Positions 22,212-33,819 of a stretch of 64,000 nucleotides of DNA are shown one piece after another; within the stretch, counting starts at the first letter, position 1; every line of letters begins with the position of its first letter. The notes under the pieces are model-generated. The model made no database searches, was not told where the DNA came from, and worked only from the letters and a program-made list of their open reading frames with translations. The translations under genes were made by a program, and so were the position numbers. This DNA comes from Cryptomeria japonica (lineage: Eukaryota > Streptophyta > Pinopsida > Cupressales > Cupressaceae), in NCBI RefSeq assembly GCF_030272615.1, contig NC_081410.1, positions 120,464,640-120,528,639 of the forward strand, read 5' to 3'.

Positions 22212-24950
22212 GTAGCACATCACAGGCAAAAACAAAAAGAAAACTAAAATTTGTAACTGAGGATAAAATTAGACTTGTTGAAGTCCGCGAATTATTTAAC
22301 TTTTTGTTTGTTATTTTGTAGGGTTCTAATGATTTTATTGCAGATAGGAGCTCGATTTTTGGACCATTAAGATAGTTAAAGTTTTTACTAACTTAGTTAG
22401 GTTAGTTTAAAATTTGAACTTTTAATTTCCTTAAAATTGAACTCATATTCCATTTGGGTACCTAAAAAGAACCACAAATCCAAAATCTTTTCTTGCTTAT
22501 CTAGGAGAAAAACTTTTCTTTTTGGGCTCTAAAAAGAACAAAACAACCTTTCTTTGTTGCAAAAATAGCTTTAAAAAGAACCTCACCATCCTTTGGTGCA
22601 TAAAAGGATCCATTTTTAAAAATTTTGCAAGGAAAAAGAATCACATTTAGATAGTTTTGGTTACAATCAAAGAGGGAAGTTCTTCCCCTTTTTCCGTTTT
22701 TCTTTTGTTGACCCAATCGAACTTTTGCTTTGTTGACTAGGTTATTTTCTAGATTAGATAATCACTGCTTTGAAGAAATAAAAAGAATACCATGTTTTGT
22801 GGAGCAGCATCTCCATATAGATTTTAGAAAATCACTGAATTGAAAGGATAAAAAGAACAACTTGATTGCCTTGTCTCGAAAGTAGAAGGTATATGCTCTC
22901 CCCTTAACTGGGTGATCAAAAAGCCAAACTACTCTTACGCTTTTAGTCATTCAAATCATTTTACATCCTTTAGCAGGTCTGCCTTCCCGAGGGGTTGAAA
23001 AACTCTTAAAGCCATTCATGGCCGATGTGAAGGGAATGACCTAAGTGGGAAACAACTTTGATGCCAAGTGTTCCAACCCACTATAATCAAAAGTGGAAAG
23101 TGACGAAAGTCCTTTTCAATGGTTACGCGCAGCGATTAGCCTTCCCCCAGTATCCTCGAGATATGTAAAGTCTTTGTTCTAAAGGTTGGGAAGCCTCCTG
23201 AGGGAGTTTATCACTGACGGTCGAACAGGATGCCTAATTACGAACCTTAGAAATAGAAACTTTGAGCCGAGTCAGTGACCAGACATTTGTAATATCATAG
23301 TGCAAGGGTGGGGAAGAATCCACCCCCAAGATTACTCACCATATATCTCCCAAGATAACTACTCAACTGTGAAGCAATTCACTTTGAGTTAATTTCTGCA
23401 AAAAGGCAAAAAAATAGGCGCCCTCTAGGGGGTGACACAGTTGTTTGAGCTGACGGAGTATCGAGATTAGTGGGTTATGATATTACTTATGACCTTTGAA
23501 TAAAGAGTCTTCTTGAAGTGTATTATTTGTATCCAAACCTGTTGAAACATTGGGGATTTGAACACATCCTCGCAGAATATACACTTATTGTTTAGATTAG
23601 GCAAAAATGGTTATGGATTTTGTGTTGTGTTTGCATTTTTCACCTCAGAAAATCATGCATCAGCATTAAAAACTTAAGGCAAAAATACCAAAATCACAGA
23701 AAACAGTCAAACCAGGGCAGTCTAGCACGTAAGAGCAACCACTTAGCGCAGGTGAATTATCTTTTAGCGCATCAAAACTGTACTTTAGCGCGTCAAGTAC
23801 TCATAGTAGAGCTTCATCAAAATTTAGAAATAGTCAGAAATAGTTAGCGCATCCAGTAAGAAGCCTAACGCGTTGAAGCATCAGCTTAGGGCGTGGAAGT
23901 CAAAAACTAGAGCAAAGAGTTTATCAGTCAGCGCTTCGCAGGCCCATACTAGCGCATAACTTTTTGAGAAAAACATAAAGCAAAGATAAGCAGTCTAAAC
24001 CAATTAGCACATAGCCGGGGGCAGCCTAGCGCGTGTGGTCCTTTCTTTAGTGCATTGAAAACTTTCTGTAGCGCATCTTGTCTCTACTTTAGCACGTGAT
24101 CAAAACTAGAAAAATAGGGGGCAGAACAGAGATAAATTTAAAAAAAATTGAAAACATTTTTAGAAGCCTCCTTTCATCAACTTCATTTTCGTCAAAACAG
24201 AGTATCAGAAACAAGGCTTTAAGAACTATTTCTAAGGCAAAGTTCTAGTCAAACAAAAGTTGTCCAGAATCCAAAACTGGTCGCACGATAAACATATCTA
24301 TCCTATCAAAATTAGGAAACATCATCGAAAGTGACGAATAGTTCTTTTATCATCTCGTGGATTTTATCCCAAACACACTTGTTCAAAACCTCAAGTTGTC
24401 AAATCAAGTTTCCATATTAGGAAACTTTATCCATATCATTTGACATGCTTTGTTGTGAGGGGGCATCTAAACCTTCACTTTGATAAAGTAAAACTTGAGT
24501 CTTCAAAACAAGATAAACTAAATCCAAAACAACTCAAAGGAAACCATTAATCACTTATGCATGACTAATCCTCATATTCTGAGAAGAAAGAATATTTATC
24601 GTAACACTCAGTTGAAGAAACAACAACCAAGTTTTTCCAAATTTGTCAAAAGAAATAAATTTTTATACATCAATCGTCAACTCTTCAAATCTCATCAAAT
24701 ATTCCTTCATCACGTCAAACTTTATATCTAGAACAATTCCAACGAATTTGACAAGGAGCCTTTGAAGACTAGGGCATATTGTCAAAAATCTGCATTCAGT
24801 CAAATCATAAACCGTGGAGGAAAGATCAATCTGGCATTCTTTCCCGATGAGTGCATCACATACAACATACCCCGATTTGAACCACCAACCCCCGAGCAAC
24901 ATATCAAAGAGGATTTTGTCACCTTTATCACAGAAAGCTTCTACTAAAAC
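22212..24950 (+). other. Tat-like element leader, continued
   Basis: The leader resumes after the nested insertion, giving about 3.1 kb from PBS to gag. Between 22.46 and 22.86 kb TAAAAAGAAC or a close variant occurs about six times. The second TAGCGCAT cluster follows at 23.7 kb. No open frame with protein character was seen before 24951. Long leaders are usual in Tat elements. Confidence 0.6.
23700..24110 (+). repeat. TAGCGCAT motif cluster 2
   Basis: Roughly a dozen copies of TTAGCGCAT or variants (TAGCGCGT, TAGCACGT, TAACGCGT, TAGTGCAT) at irregular spacing of about 15-50 nt, all on the plus strand, about 0.9 kb before the gag ATG. Most variants differ by C-to-T or G-to-A at the CpG, as methylated sites decay. 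Confidence 0.72.
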
Positions 24951-27185
24951 ATGCATGTTACTCGCTCTCAACAAAACAAACAAAGTGAGACACAAGTAGA
25001 ATCCAGTATGAATCGGAGGTTATCAAATCCTTTTGAAGGTCCACACCTAGAGGATACTGAAATTTCTGAAGAACTTCTTCAGGAATGCCAAGAAAGCACT
25101 TCGTTCCAAAAACTTGTGGAAAGACTCATGGAAAATGAAAAGGAAAAGTAACTACTCATGCTTATAAGAAAAGGGGTTAAACTTCCTAAAGACTTTGACA
25201 CAGACATGTTTAGAACAAGATCTCAACATTACGAATATCAAGAATGACAATGAGAAGGGGAAGCACGTGACCCTGAGCAAGATATTCCTGAAGAAAACAT
25301 ACCAGAACAAAATACACCAGGGCAAAACATCCCTGAGCAACACATCCCTGAGCAAAATATACCGTTCCATACACCATTTCAACCCAGGATTAATGCAAGG
25401 GAAGAACTCTTCCCTCGGCAAAACAATGCACCTTTGGTGGCCCTTACTCAACAAATGCAAATGTTACAAAGACAAATACAAGATATGCAACAAGGGACAG
25501 CAGTACGGTACTCATTAAACGAAATTTGTCCTTATCCCTTTGACAGAAGATTGCACATGGTCCCTTTTCCTCCAAACTCAGATGTCCCAAAATTTGACAA
25601 ATACAATGGAAAAAGTGATCCTCGTGATCATGTTCGAGAATTCTGCACCATGAGTCTTGAATTTGTTCACGATGACACCTATCTGATGAGGTTATTCCCA
25701 CAAAGTTTGGGAGGACAAACAATGGAATGGTTATCCAAAATCACACCTCCTGTCAGATCATTTGATGAACTAGTCAACAAATTCATCACTCAATATTCCT
25801 ATAACATTCAACATGCTATAACCATGCTAGACGTTTGTAACACCAAACAGAAAAACATTGAAACATTCATGGTATTCCTTCAACGTTGGCGGCATATGGT
25901 TTCACGATATCCTCGAGATATTCTTGAAAAGGAGAAAATGGAAATTTTCATCGACAACTTGAATGGTGAGATGAGTTACAGGGTCAAACTCCAATGCATA
26001 CCATCTTTCGCCAAACTGATTGAAAATGGCATTCAAGTAGAAGAAGAATGTGTCAAGAAAGGAATGCTCAAATTCTTCAAAGAAGGAACAGGTTCATCAA
26101 ACTACAATAACCAAAATAACAATAACTTGGACAAATCTAGATTCTGGACTCGAAATAAAAACAATGGAAATGAAGGAAGCAATGAATCACATGATCCAAA
26201 ATCTAAACAGCCAGTGCTCGCATTATTAGGGAATCCTCAAGCTACAAAGAACCCCAAAGGTGCTAACCCAGACGCTAACACATACGCACCGAATACCAAT
26301 CAAGGTCAACCCAGCACAAACAACACCAACAATACTCAAAACAATACCACAAATCGAGGATCTAATAACAATTCATGAGGTGGCACCAACAATTTCCAAA
26401 AACGTGTCTACACACCATTGGGACAATCACTGGAGTCAGCATTCAGAGAACTCCTAGCAAACAAAATTATCTCTTTACCAGCAATCAGCAACTATGAACC
26501 ACAAATCAAACCACCTTGGTGGAATGACTCGCACTTTTGTGATTTTCATCGCAACAAAGGTCGTCAAACAAATGATTGCATGAGGCTGAAAAACATTGTT
26601 CAAGACATGATTGATAGAGGTGATTTAACGGTAGATGGTCTGAAGACAAACGGTGACCATGGAGCCTTTAAGAATCCTCTTCCAAACTACAACAAAGATG
26701 GAGCTTCCACCTCGAACGATACACGTGGAGCTCGTATCAATCACATCTACAATAACACCATCAATCATATATCAGTTGAAGATAATCAAGTCAATGTCAT
26801 CACAATCCGAGATCAATGTGATCATGAATCTGTCAACGTGACAACAAGAGCTCAAAAATATGTCTTGAAGGGACATACGTCAACAACAAGCGCTATACCC
26901 AAATTTCAATATGATCTAGTCAGCCAACTGCGCAAAACTCCTGCTCAAATATCTATACTGGAATTGCTGAAACTTTCACCGAAACACAAAGAAATATTGG
27001 AGCAAGCGTTATTAGAAACAAATGTACCTCAAGATCTAGATGCGGACAAATTCCAAGCCATGGTCGCTCATATGACAAGGCCTCATAATCTCACTTTTTC
27101 GGAGCATGATAATATCTCACTAAGTCATCCACATAACACTCCTCTCCATATTGAAGTCATCGTCTATAAGCACCAAGTAAAATGA
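24951..27185 (+). pseudogene. Tat-like gag
   Basis: The candidate start is the ATG at 24951; the whole trail to 27185 is in one frame. It holds an acidic N-terminal part, then about six 15-bp repeats encoding IPEQN-like pentapeptides (25.27-25.37 kb), then a glutamine-rich coil. The Retrotrans_gag capsid follows (25.58-26.08 kb; KFDKYNGKSDPRDHV), then an Asn-rich linker. The region 26.42-26.64 kb carries FCDFHRNKGRQTNDC, a C-H-x-C finger in which one expected His is Arg. Breaks are a TAA at 25149-25151, two TGA near 25.25 kb, and TGA near 26378 and 27185. It is related to the nested element's Gag. Confidence 0.85.
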
Positions 27186-27188
27186 GTA

Positions 27189-27570
27189 TTGATAGATGGA
27201 GGAGCTAGGCTTAATATATGTGCCTTAAAACTTATCCGTGCATTAGGCTTCTTAGAGGAGTCTATTGATCCCCACAAAAAGATTACCATAAAGGCATATG
27301 ATGATGAAGAAAGATCCTCTAAAGGAATAGTGGTGTTCTCAATTCAAGTCAGACCAATACAAAAAGATACTATGTGTCAGGTCTTAGACATAGACCTCAC
27401 CTACAATATCTTATTGGGTCGACCCTAGATACAAGAAATGCAAGCAGTACCTTCTACATATCACCAATGTATCAAATTCCCCTATAATGGGTAGGAGGTT
27501 TCTATATCTGATGATCACAATCCATTTCAACATTGCAATGCAATGGGGGCAGCCTAGGATAGTTTGGTCC
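27189..27570 (+). pseudogene. Tat-like protease
   Basis: Same frame as gag. The retropepsin motif LIDGGARLNIC has its catalytic Asp at 27195. The second conserved block is YNILLGRP at about 27.41 kb, followed by a TAG. The active site is preserved, but stops at 27183-27185 and 27426-27428 isolate the domain. Gag-Pol is expected to be one polyprotein here, because all domains share a frame. Confidence 0.82.
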
Positions 27571-29000
27571 TGCATAATAGAGAGAAATAGAATCCTGTAG
27601 CATCAGATCTTCAACAAGCGAAGTCTAAATCATTACCTAGAGATTTCAAGCAGAAAATGAAAATCAAAGAATGGGGCATGGGGGAATACTCTTTGGAACC
27701 CATGTGTTTGACCAGCTTACCCACATCACCTAGATCTCACAAATTACCTACAGCATCAACATATCAAGCAACTCAGCCCATCACCAAGTTCGATGGCACA
27801 TTCATTCAACTCGACACTTTAGCACATGAATCCAAGGAAAAAGATATCCTTAGTTGGCTATACAAAGAGGAGGAAGAAGATAGAGCAGCTACTATGGAAA
27901 TAATTATACCCACACACCTATATGGAAAAGGCTATTTAATCATGCAGCAAATGGGATACAATGGCAAAGGACCTATTGGTAAGCGTCAGGAAGGTGTCAC
28001 AAAACCATTGGATCCTCCTTCACAATTTAGTAAAGACAAAAAAGGATTGGGCTTTAAATTCACTCTACTACCAAAGACAATACCATGCAAATATCAAAAA
28101 CCTCAGTGGAAAGCAAAGAAGAAGTACAAAGAAGAATCCTGGAAAGAAGCACTATTTGAGTCAGCAGAGACAATACGTAAGTAATGTGAACATCAAGAAA
28201 AGAAGAAACATCAGGAGAAGCCCATCATTCACAAGAAGGCAACATCTACGGCAGTGGCTCATATTCATGAACAAATATCCAACAAAGCAAAATCACCTCA
28301 GGGCAACATCATTCCTTCCCGAGAAGAAACAGTCTATGAACAAATGCAAAGAATAGAAGCAAGATCTGACGCAGAATCAGAAAAAGCCAGCAAAATAGTA
28401 TCAATTATCAAAGATCTATTTTCGCCATTCAACATACCTGTTTACAACATTGAAAAGATCTAGGATGATAACTCTGAGACTAGTTCCAATGAATATGAAT
28501 GGGGTAGCTGCTCAAATTCTATTGAAGATACCACTGAAAATACTAGTTCTATATCCCTTTCTCAAGATAACACAGAAATTAGACTACCTGAATTTGGACC
28601 ACAGAATATCTATGACACTAAGGAAAGTGAGCAGAAGCATTATGAACAAGTCTATACGGAGGATGATACCATCGAAGACCTCGACGGAATCCTGGACTTC
28701 TTTAGCACCCAAACCAATCATAATGACACCTCTATCCTGACACTTACCACAACAGAACTTGATCCACCAAATGATTCCTTACCACTTGTCTTTCCTGACC
28801 TCATTGACTGGGACGAACCCGAAATACATGATATACAGATTTTCCCAAATGATGAATCTATTATTCACTACCTGTGTACCGTCAATCCAGAAATAGGCTC
28901 TATCAGTGAACAAAGTAACGATGTCTGCAACCAAGGGAGTGCCAAGTCTCTCAGCTGCAAAAATAAACCAAATAAAGGATCTGATGCTGAAAACCAGTCA
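27571..29000 (+). pseudogene. Tat-like linker with G-patch domain
   Basis: Between protease and RT. The G-patch lies at about 27.93-28.07 kb: LIMQQMGYNGKGPIGKRQEG, then KKGLGFKF about 18 residues on. G-patches are glycine-rich RNA-binding or helicase-activating modules; a G-patch after protease is established for betaretroviruses. The rest (28.25-29.0 kb) is acidic and Ser/Thr-rich without a domain, in the polyprotein frame with a TAG near 28461. Confidence 0.7.
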
Positions 29001-30030
29001 ATGGCAGCTCTAGATCACAAAAAAGTAAAAATAAAGGACGCATCTGAGGGTGAAAACCTTTTTAAGGAACCTAAAGATGGGAGACTTGACACTCTTCCTG
29101 AACATTTTCATGAGCAATCACCCATATTGATTGAGCCCACTCAATCAATCAACATTGGTACTACAGATTTAGCCAAAAATATACACCTTGCAGAATCTTT
29201 GACAGAAGCAAAAAGATTAGAATTTGCCAAATTTTTTAAAGAAAAGCAAATCAACTTTGCTTGGGCATACACAGCTATGCCTGGGATCGATCCACAATTG
29301 ATCATGCATCACTTATCTATGGCTCCAAGAGCTAAGCCAGTTAAGCAAAAACTAAGAAAAATGAATCCCCATGTGGCACTCATGGTCAAAGTTGAACTAA
29401 AGAAACTATTAGATGTCAGATTCATCCGACCCATCGACTATGCGGAATGGATTTCCAACATTGTACCAGTTTCAAAACCAGATGGCAGTATCAGAATATG
29501 CACAGATTTTAGAGATGTCAACAACGCCTGTCCAAAAGATGACTTTCCTTTGCCAAGTATTGACATAATTGTAGACCTCACAGCGGGCCATGCAATGCTA
29601 TCACTAATGGACGGTTTCTCGGGCTATAACCAAATCAAGATTGCTCCATAGGATCAAGATAAAACAACGTTCACCTATCCTTGGGGAACGTATTGTTGGA
29701 ATGTCATGCCTTTTGGCTTAAAGAATGCAGGGGCAACTTATCAACGAGAAATGACAACAATATTCCATGACATGATGCATACCTTCATGGAAGATTATGT
29801 GGATGATTTACTAGCTAAATCCTTCACCAGAGTAGAACACCTAAGCATCTTAACAAAGATTTTTTATCGATTGGAGAAATTCCAAGTCAGGCTCAACCCT
29901 AAGAAGTGTGTTTTCGGGGTTACATCAGGCAAGTTAGTAGGATACATAGTCTCAAAAAAGGGAATTGAAGTGGATCCAACAAAGGTACGTCTCAAAAAAG
30001 GGAATTGAAGTGGATCCAACAAAGGTACAA
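29001..30030 (+). pseudogene. Tat-like reverse transcriptase
   Basis: Classic Ty3/gypsy RT blocks in order: KPVKQKLRKM, VPVSKPDGSIRICTDFRDVN, DFPLPSIDIIVD, LSLMDGFSGYNQIKIAP, a TAG at 29649-29651, then FGLKNAGATYQ. The catalytic YVDD is encoded at 29796-29807 and the domain ends in LNPKKCVFGV. A perfect 40-bp tandem duplication (29949-29988 and 29989-30028) shifts the frame by one base directly after it. Catalytic aspartates are intact; the frame is not. Confidence 0.92.
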
Positions 30031-30560
30031 GCCATTATGGAGATGCCACCACCAAAGAACATCAGCCAGCTCAGGTCGCTACAAGGACAACTCCAATCAA
30101 TCAGGTGATTCATTGCCCAGCTAGCAGATAAAAGCCTACCATTCAATCATCTTCTACATAAAAATGTATTATTCAGATGGGAAGCCAAGTGTGCCAAATC
30201 TTTCTATCAAATCAAGCAATATCTGATGAACCCACCAGTTCTGGTACCACCAATAGCAGGAAAGCCACTTATTCTCTACATTTCAACAACAAATAAATCT
30301 CTAGGGGCACTCTTAGCACAAGAAGATCAACTAGGAAAAGAACGAGCAATATACTACATCAACAGGACATTGAATGGCTATGAGTTGAATATACCTTTAC
30401 TGAGAAGGCTTGTTTAGCTGTGGTTTTTGCCTCTCAAAAGTTCTGCCATTACATGCTAGCTCACACAATCAAGCTAGTTGCAAAAATCGATCCTCTCGAA
30501 TATTTACTTAGCAAGGCAGCTCTTGCAGGCTGATTGGCTAAATGGGTCATGATTCTCAGT
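30031..30560 (+). pseudogene. Tat-like first RNase H
   Basis: After the frame-shifting duplication, coding is in frame +1 (NPPVLVPPIAGKPLILYIS to about 30.40 kb). An indel near 30398 then restores the original frame (KACLAVVFASQKF). It ends LAKWVMILSEFDI, with a TGA before LAKW. The expected first catalytic Asp is replaced (LYISTTNKSLGALL). This is common in Tat elements, where the first RNase H is degenerate and the second one takes over. Confidence 0.78.
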
Positions 30561-31028
30561 GAATTTGACATCCACTATATGGAGGGAAGAGCTATCAAGG
30601 GACAAGCAATTGTAGATCAACTAGCAGAAACACCACTACCAGGAAAACAGACTATGGAGATTGAATTTCCAGACAGGGACATTCTTGCTATCTCTACTAG
30701 ACAATGGACCCTATACTTTGACAGATCCTACACACAACATGGTTCAGGTGCTAGCATTCTATTCATCACTCCGGAAGGACACACTATACCAAGATCATAT
30801 AGGCTTATGTTCCCATGCACAAATAACGTGGTTGAATATGAGGCATTAGTTATAGGCATCAAAATGGTCGTAGAATGGAAAATCATGGAGTTGAAAGTCT
30901 ACGGAGACTCACAATTAGTCATCAATCAAATCAACAATGACTATCAGACAAAGGATGACAAGTTGCTACCCTATAAGCGAATGGTGGATGAATTCAAGCA
31001 ATATTTTTCACACATCACCTTCGAGTAA
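30561..31028 (+). pseudogene. Tat-like second (archaeal-type) RNase H
   Basis: WTLYFDRSYTQHGSGASI, then NNVVEYEALVIGI and VYGDSQLVINQIN carry the three acidic positions of an RVT_3-type RNase H (30.70-30.93 kb). A second RNase H of this type downstream of the first is a recognised mark of the Tat lineage. The stretch 30534-31028 is open, ending at a TAA before the integrase. Confidence 0.88.
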
Positions 31029-31037
31029 ATACCAAGA

Positions 31038-32454
31038 TTGAACAACAAAGCAGCCGATGCAATGGCTACTATCGCTTCATTACTACAAATTCTAGAACAA
31101 CAAAGTCGTTACGAGTTTCTGGTAGAGAAACTATTCTCCCCAACCTATGACCATTCGGAATCCCAGGTTATCTACGCCTTAACTGGTTTAGACTCTCCAT
31201 TGTATGGACCGATATATGAGTATCTAAAGAACAATATCCTATCCATTAACTTATCCCGAAACCAAAAACGTAACTTTATCCGACAAGCTGCCCGTTATAC
31301 CCTTACTGCTGATACTTTATACTGTCGAGGTCTAGATGGTACTCTTCTTCGTTGCCTTGATCGTAATGAATCTGACTCCGCTTTACATGAGCTTCACGAA
31401 GGTATCTGTGGCACACATTCTAGTGGTACTACTCTTGCTAAAAAGCTTCTAAGGATGGGATACTACTGGCCTACAATGGAAAAAGATTCTTACCACTTCG
31501 CCAAAAAGTGTCCTAAAGGCCAGATCCATGGAAATCAAATACATGCACCAGCACAGGAACTACAGCCATTCACAACATCCTGGCCCTTTTGTCAGTGGGG
31601 TTTGGACTTAGTCGGCAAAATTCATCCTTCCTCCTCAAATGGACATAAGTTCATTATAACTACAACAAAGTACTTTACCAAGTGGATTGAAGCAGTCCCC
31701 ATGACCACGGTGACTAGGAAACAAATTGCCTCTTTATCCTTAACTATCTAATCTATAGATATGGTATCCCAAGTTCCATCATCACTAATAATGGATGACC
31801 TTTCACAAACCAAGATGTCTGAGAACTATGTGAAAATTCAAAATCCAACATCGTTTCTCTAACCCTTACTACCCACAGGGGAATGGTCAGGCAGAAGCAT
31901 CCAACAAGACAATATTGAAAATCCTAAAGAAAACAGTGAATGATGCAGGCAAAGATTGGCATGTACAGCTTAATCCAACACTTTGGGCATACAGAACTAG
32001 CATTCACACACCTACCGGAGCTACACCATACTCATTGGTATATGGATCAGAAGCTATTTTACCACTGGAGGTAGAAATTCCATCTCTCAGAGTCTCTCTA
32101 AAAGGCTTAATCCCAGATGAAGAGTATCGAGTTAACCGACTGCAAGAACTTGAACTATTGGATGAAAGACACCAGTGTGCTTATACTCATCTCAAAGCCT
32201 ATCAGCAACGCATGTGCAGAAGCTACAACCATAAAGTTATTCCCTAGATTTTTTAAGTTGGTGACCTAGTACTCAAGGAAAATCCTAGAAATCAGCAAGA
32301 TCGGGAAAAGAAAGGGAAATTTGAACCTAACTGGTTAGGTCCCTATGTCATCGTATTAGTCTACAGATCAGGTGCTTATCGGCTAACAACTTCAGAAGGA
32401 GATGTGCTCGACGAACCAACTAACAACATCCATCTGAATAAATACTACACTTGA
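31038..32454 (+). pseudogene. Tat-like integrase
   Basis: The zinc-binding region is HELHEGICGTHSSG with CPKGQIHG; the second Cys of the expected C-x2-C is Gly. The core starts with WGLDLVGKIHPSS at about 31.6 kb. The segment 31.74-31.90 kb is damaged and includes the second Asp region. The frame shifts by one, and GNGQAEAS carries the catalytic Glu. WAYRTSIHTPTGATPYSLVYG follows, and a C-terminal region ends at a TGA at 32452-32454. No chromodomain is present, as expected for Tat. Confidence 0.88.
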
Positions 32455-33819
32455 GTAGTCTAATGCACGGAAAAGTCAAAAAATCAAAAAATTAAGAAAA
32501 AACAAATAAAAAGGTACAATAAAAGCAACTAGTGAAAACCTGGTAACAGGTGCTATTGTGAACGAACAGCTCCTCTATCTATATCCATTTCCTTATCTCC
32601 GCAATAAAGCACTATCGGCCATCGCTCGACATTTTATCACAAATATCCATTCAGGACATACTTAGCATAGTCACTATCCTGATTTATTCATCTAGCCTTC
32701 CACCCCTTCTCACCATGGCTTGGTAATCACTGTACATATCCGCATCGAGAGGTACACTTAGCTAAGGGAAATTACCATCTAAAACTTGCAGCATGTTCAA
32801 ACCGTCAAAACTATTTGCAAAACTCAGAACATCATATCCAACAAACAAAGGCTCACACAAAGTAAAACATTGATCCATCACACAAGGAATCACAAAAGAA
32901 ATATGATGGATGATTTTCTGAAGTATCACATGTTGCATTTTGCATAAAGTTTTGACTATTCTTGTACTTAAACTTTTTGAAATTATTGGATTCTCTATAT
33001 TTTCTCCACAAAATGCTTCAAGGCTAGAGAAACATCGGGAGACTCCAATATTTTGTTAGTTTTCTGTCTATGAGGCGATCATTTGTACTGTGTAAATACT
33101 TGTCTCAAGACGTGATTCAACACATCACTGAAGACAAGATTTCACTTTAGGCATACAAATGGTTTAATCTTGTTTGTTTATACGTAATCCGCACTCAAGT
33201 CATCCTGGTTCAATTATACCTTGATGCTTGTGCTATCTTGCAAAATCAAACATCATGTAAATTTTTCTCAGGTCATCATGGTTCAATTATATCATTATGC
33301 TTGTATAAATTTTCAACATATTCCAAGATCAATCAATTCTCAATGATGATATATATATCAAAAGCAAATAACATGTGGCTATATCGGATGACAAATGCAG
33401 AATGAGGATGCTCCAAAAACAATTAGTTGCATATCTTTTTACAATTAGTTGCATATCATTTTACAATTAGTTACATATCATATCATACATCTCACGGCAT
33501 ATCACATCATACATCTCATTTCAAGATGCATCTCATAACATCATGCATTCACATCACATACATCTATCTAAGCATTGCATCATCATAGAATAAGCACAAG
33601 CATATAAAAAGCATAAATCCATAACACATCACATGATCAAAGAAAATGGTGTCATATATATATATATATATGATCAATGTACAATATATGTCATGTCTAT
33701 GCCCAATACAACAAAAACAATGATCAAAAATACAATGGAGACAACGTCTCTCAAGAGTGACTATCTCCCGAAGGATACGGTCTCGACGCAGAAGTCCCAG
33801 CCCCTGGATCTCTAGGTGG
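32455..33819 (+). other. Spacer between pol and antisense gene
   Basis: About 1.4 kb without coding signal. ACAATTAGTTGCATATC repeats three times at 33419-33478, CATC/CATATC-rich sequence follows, and a (TA)n run of about 24 bp lies at 33648-33671. It would serve as 3' untranslated sequence for both converging transcripts. Confidence 0.5.

Noticed and set aside
23700-24110. TAGCGCAT cluster as a CRISPR-like array
   Set aside because: The motif is only 8 nt with irregular spacing, inside a plant retrotransposon leader.
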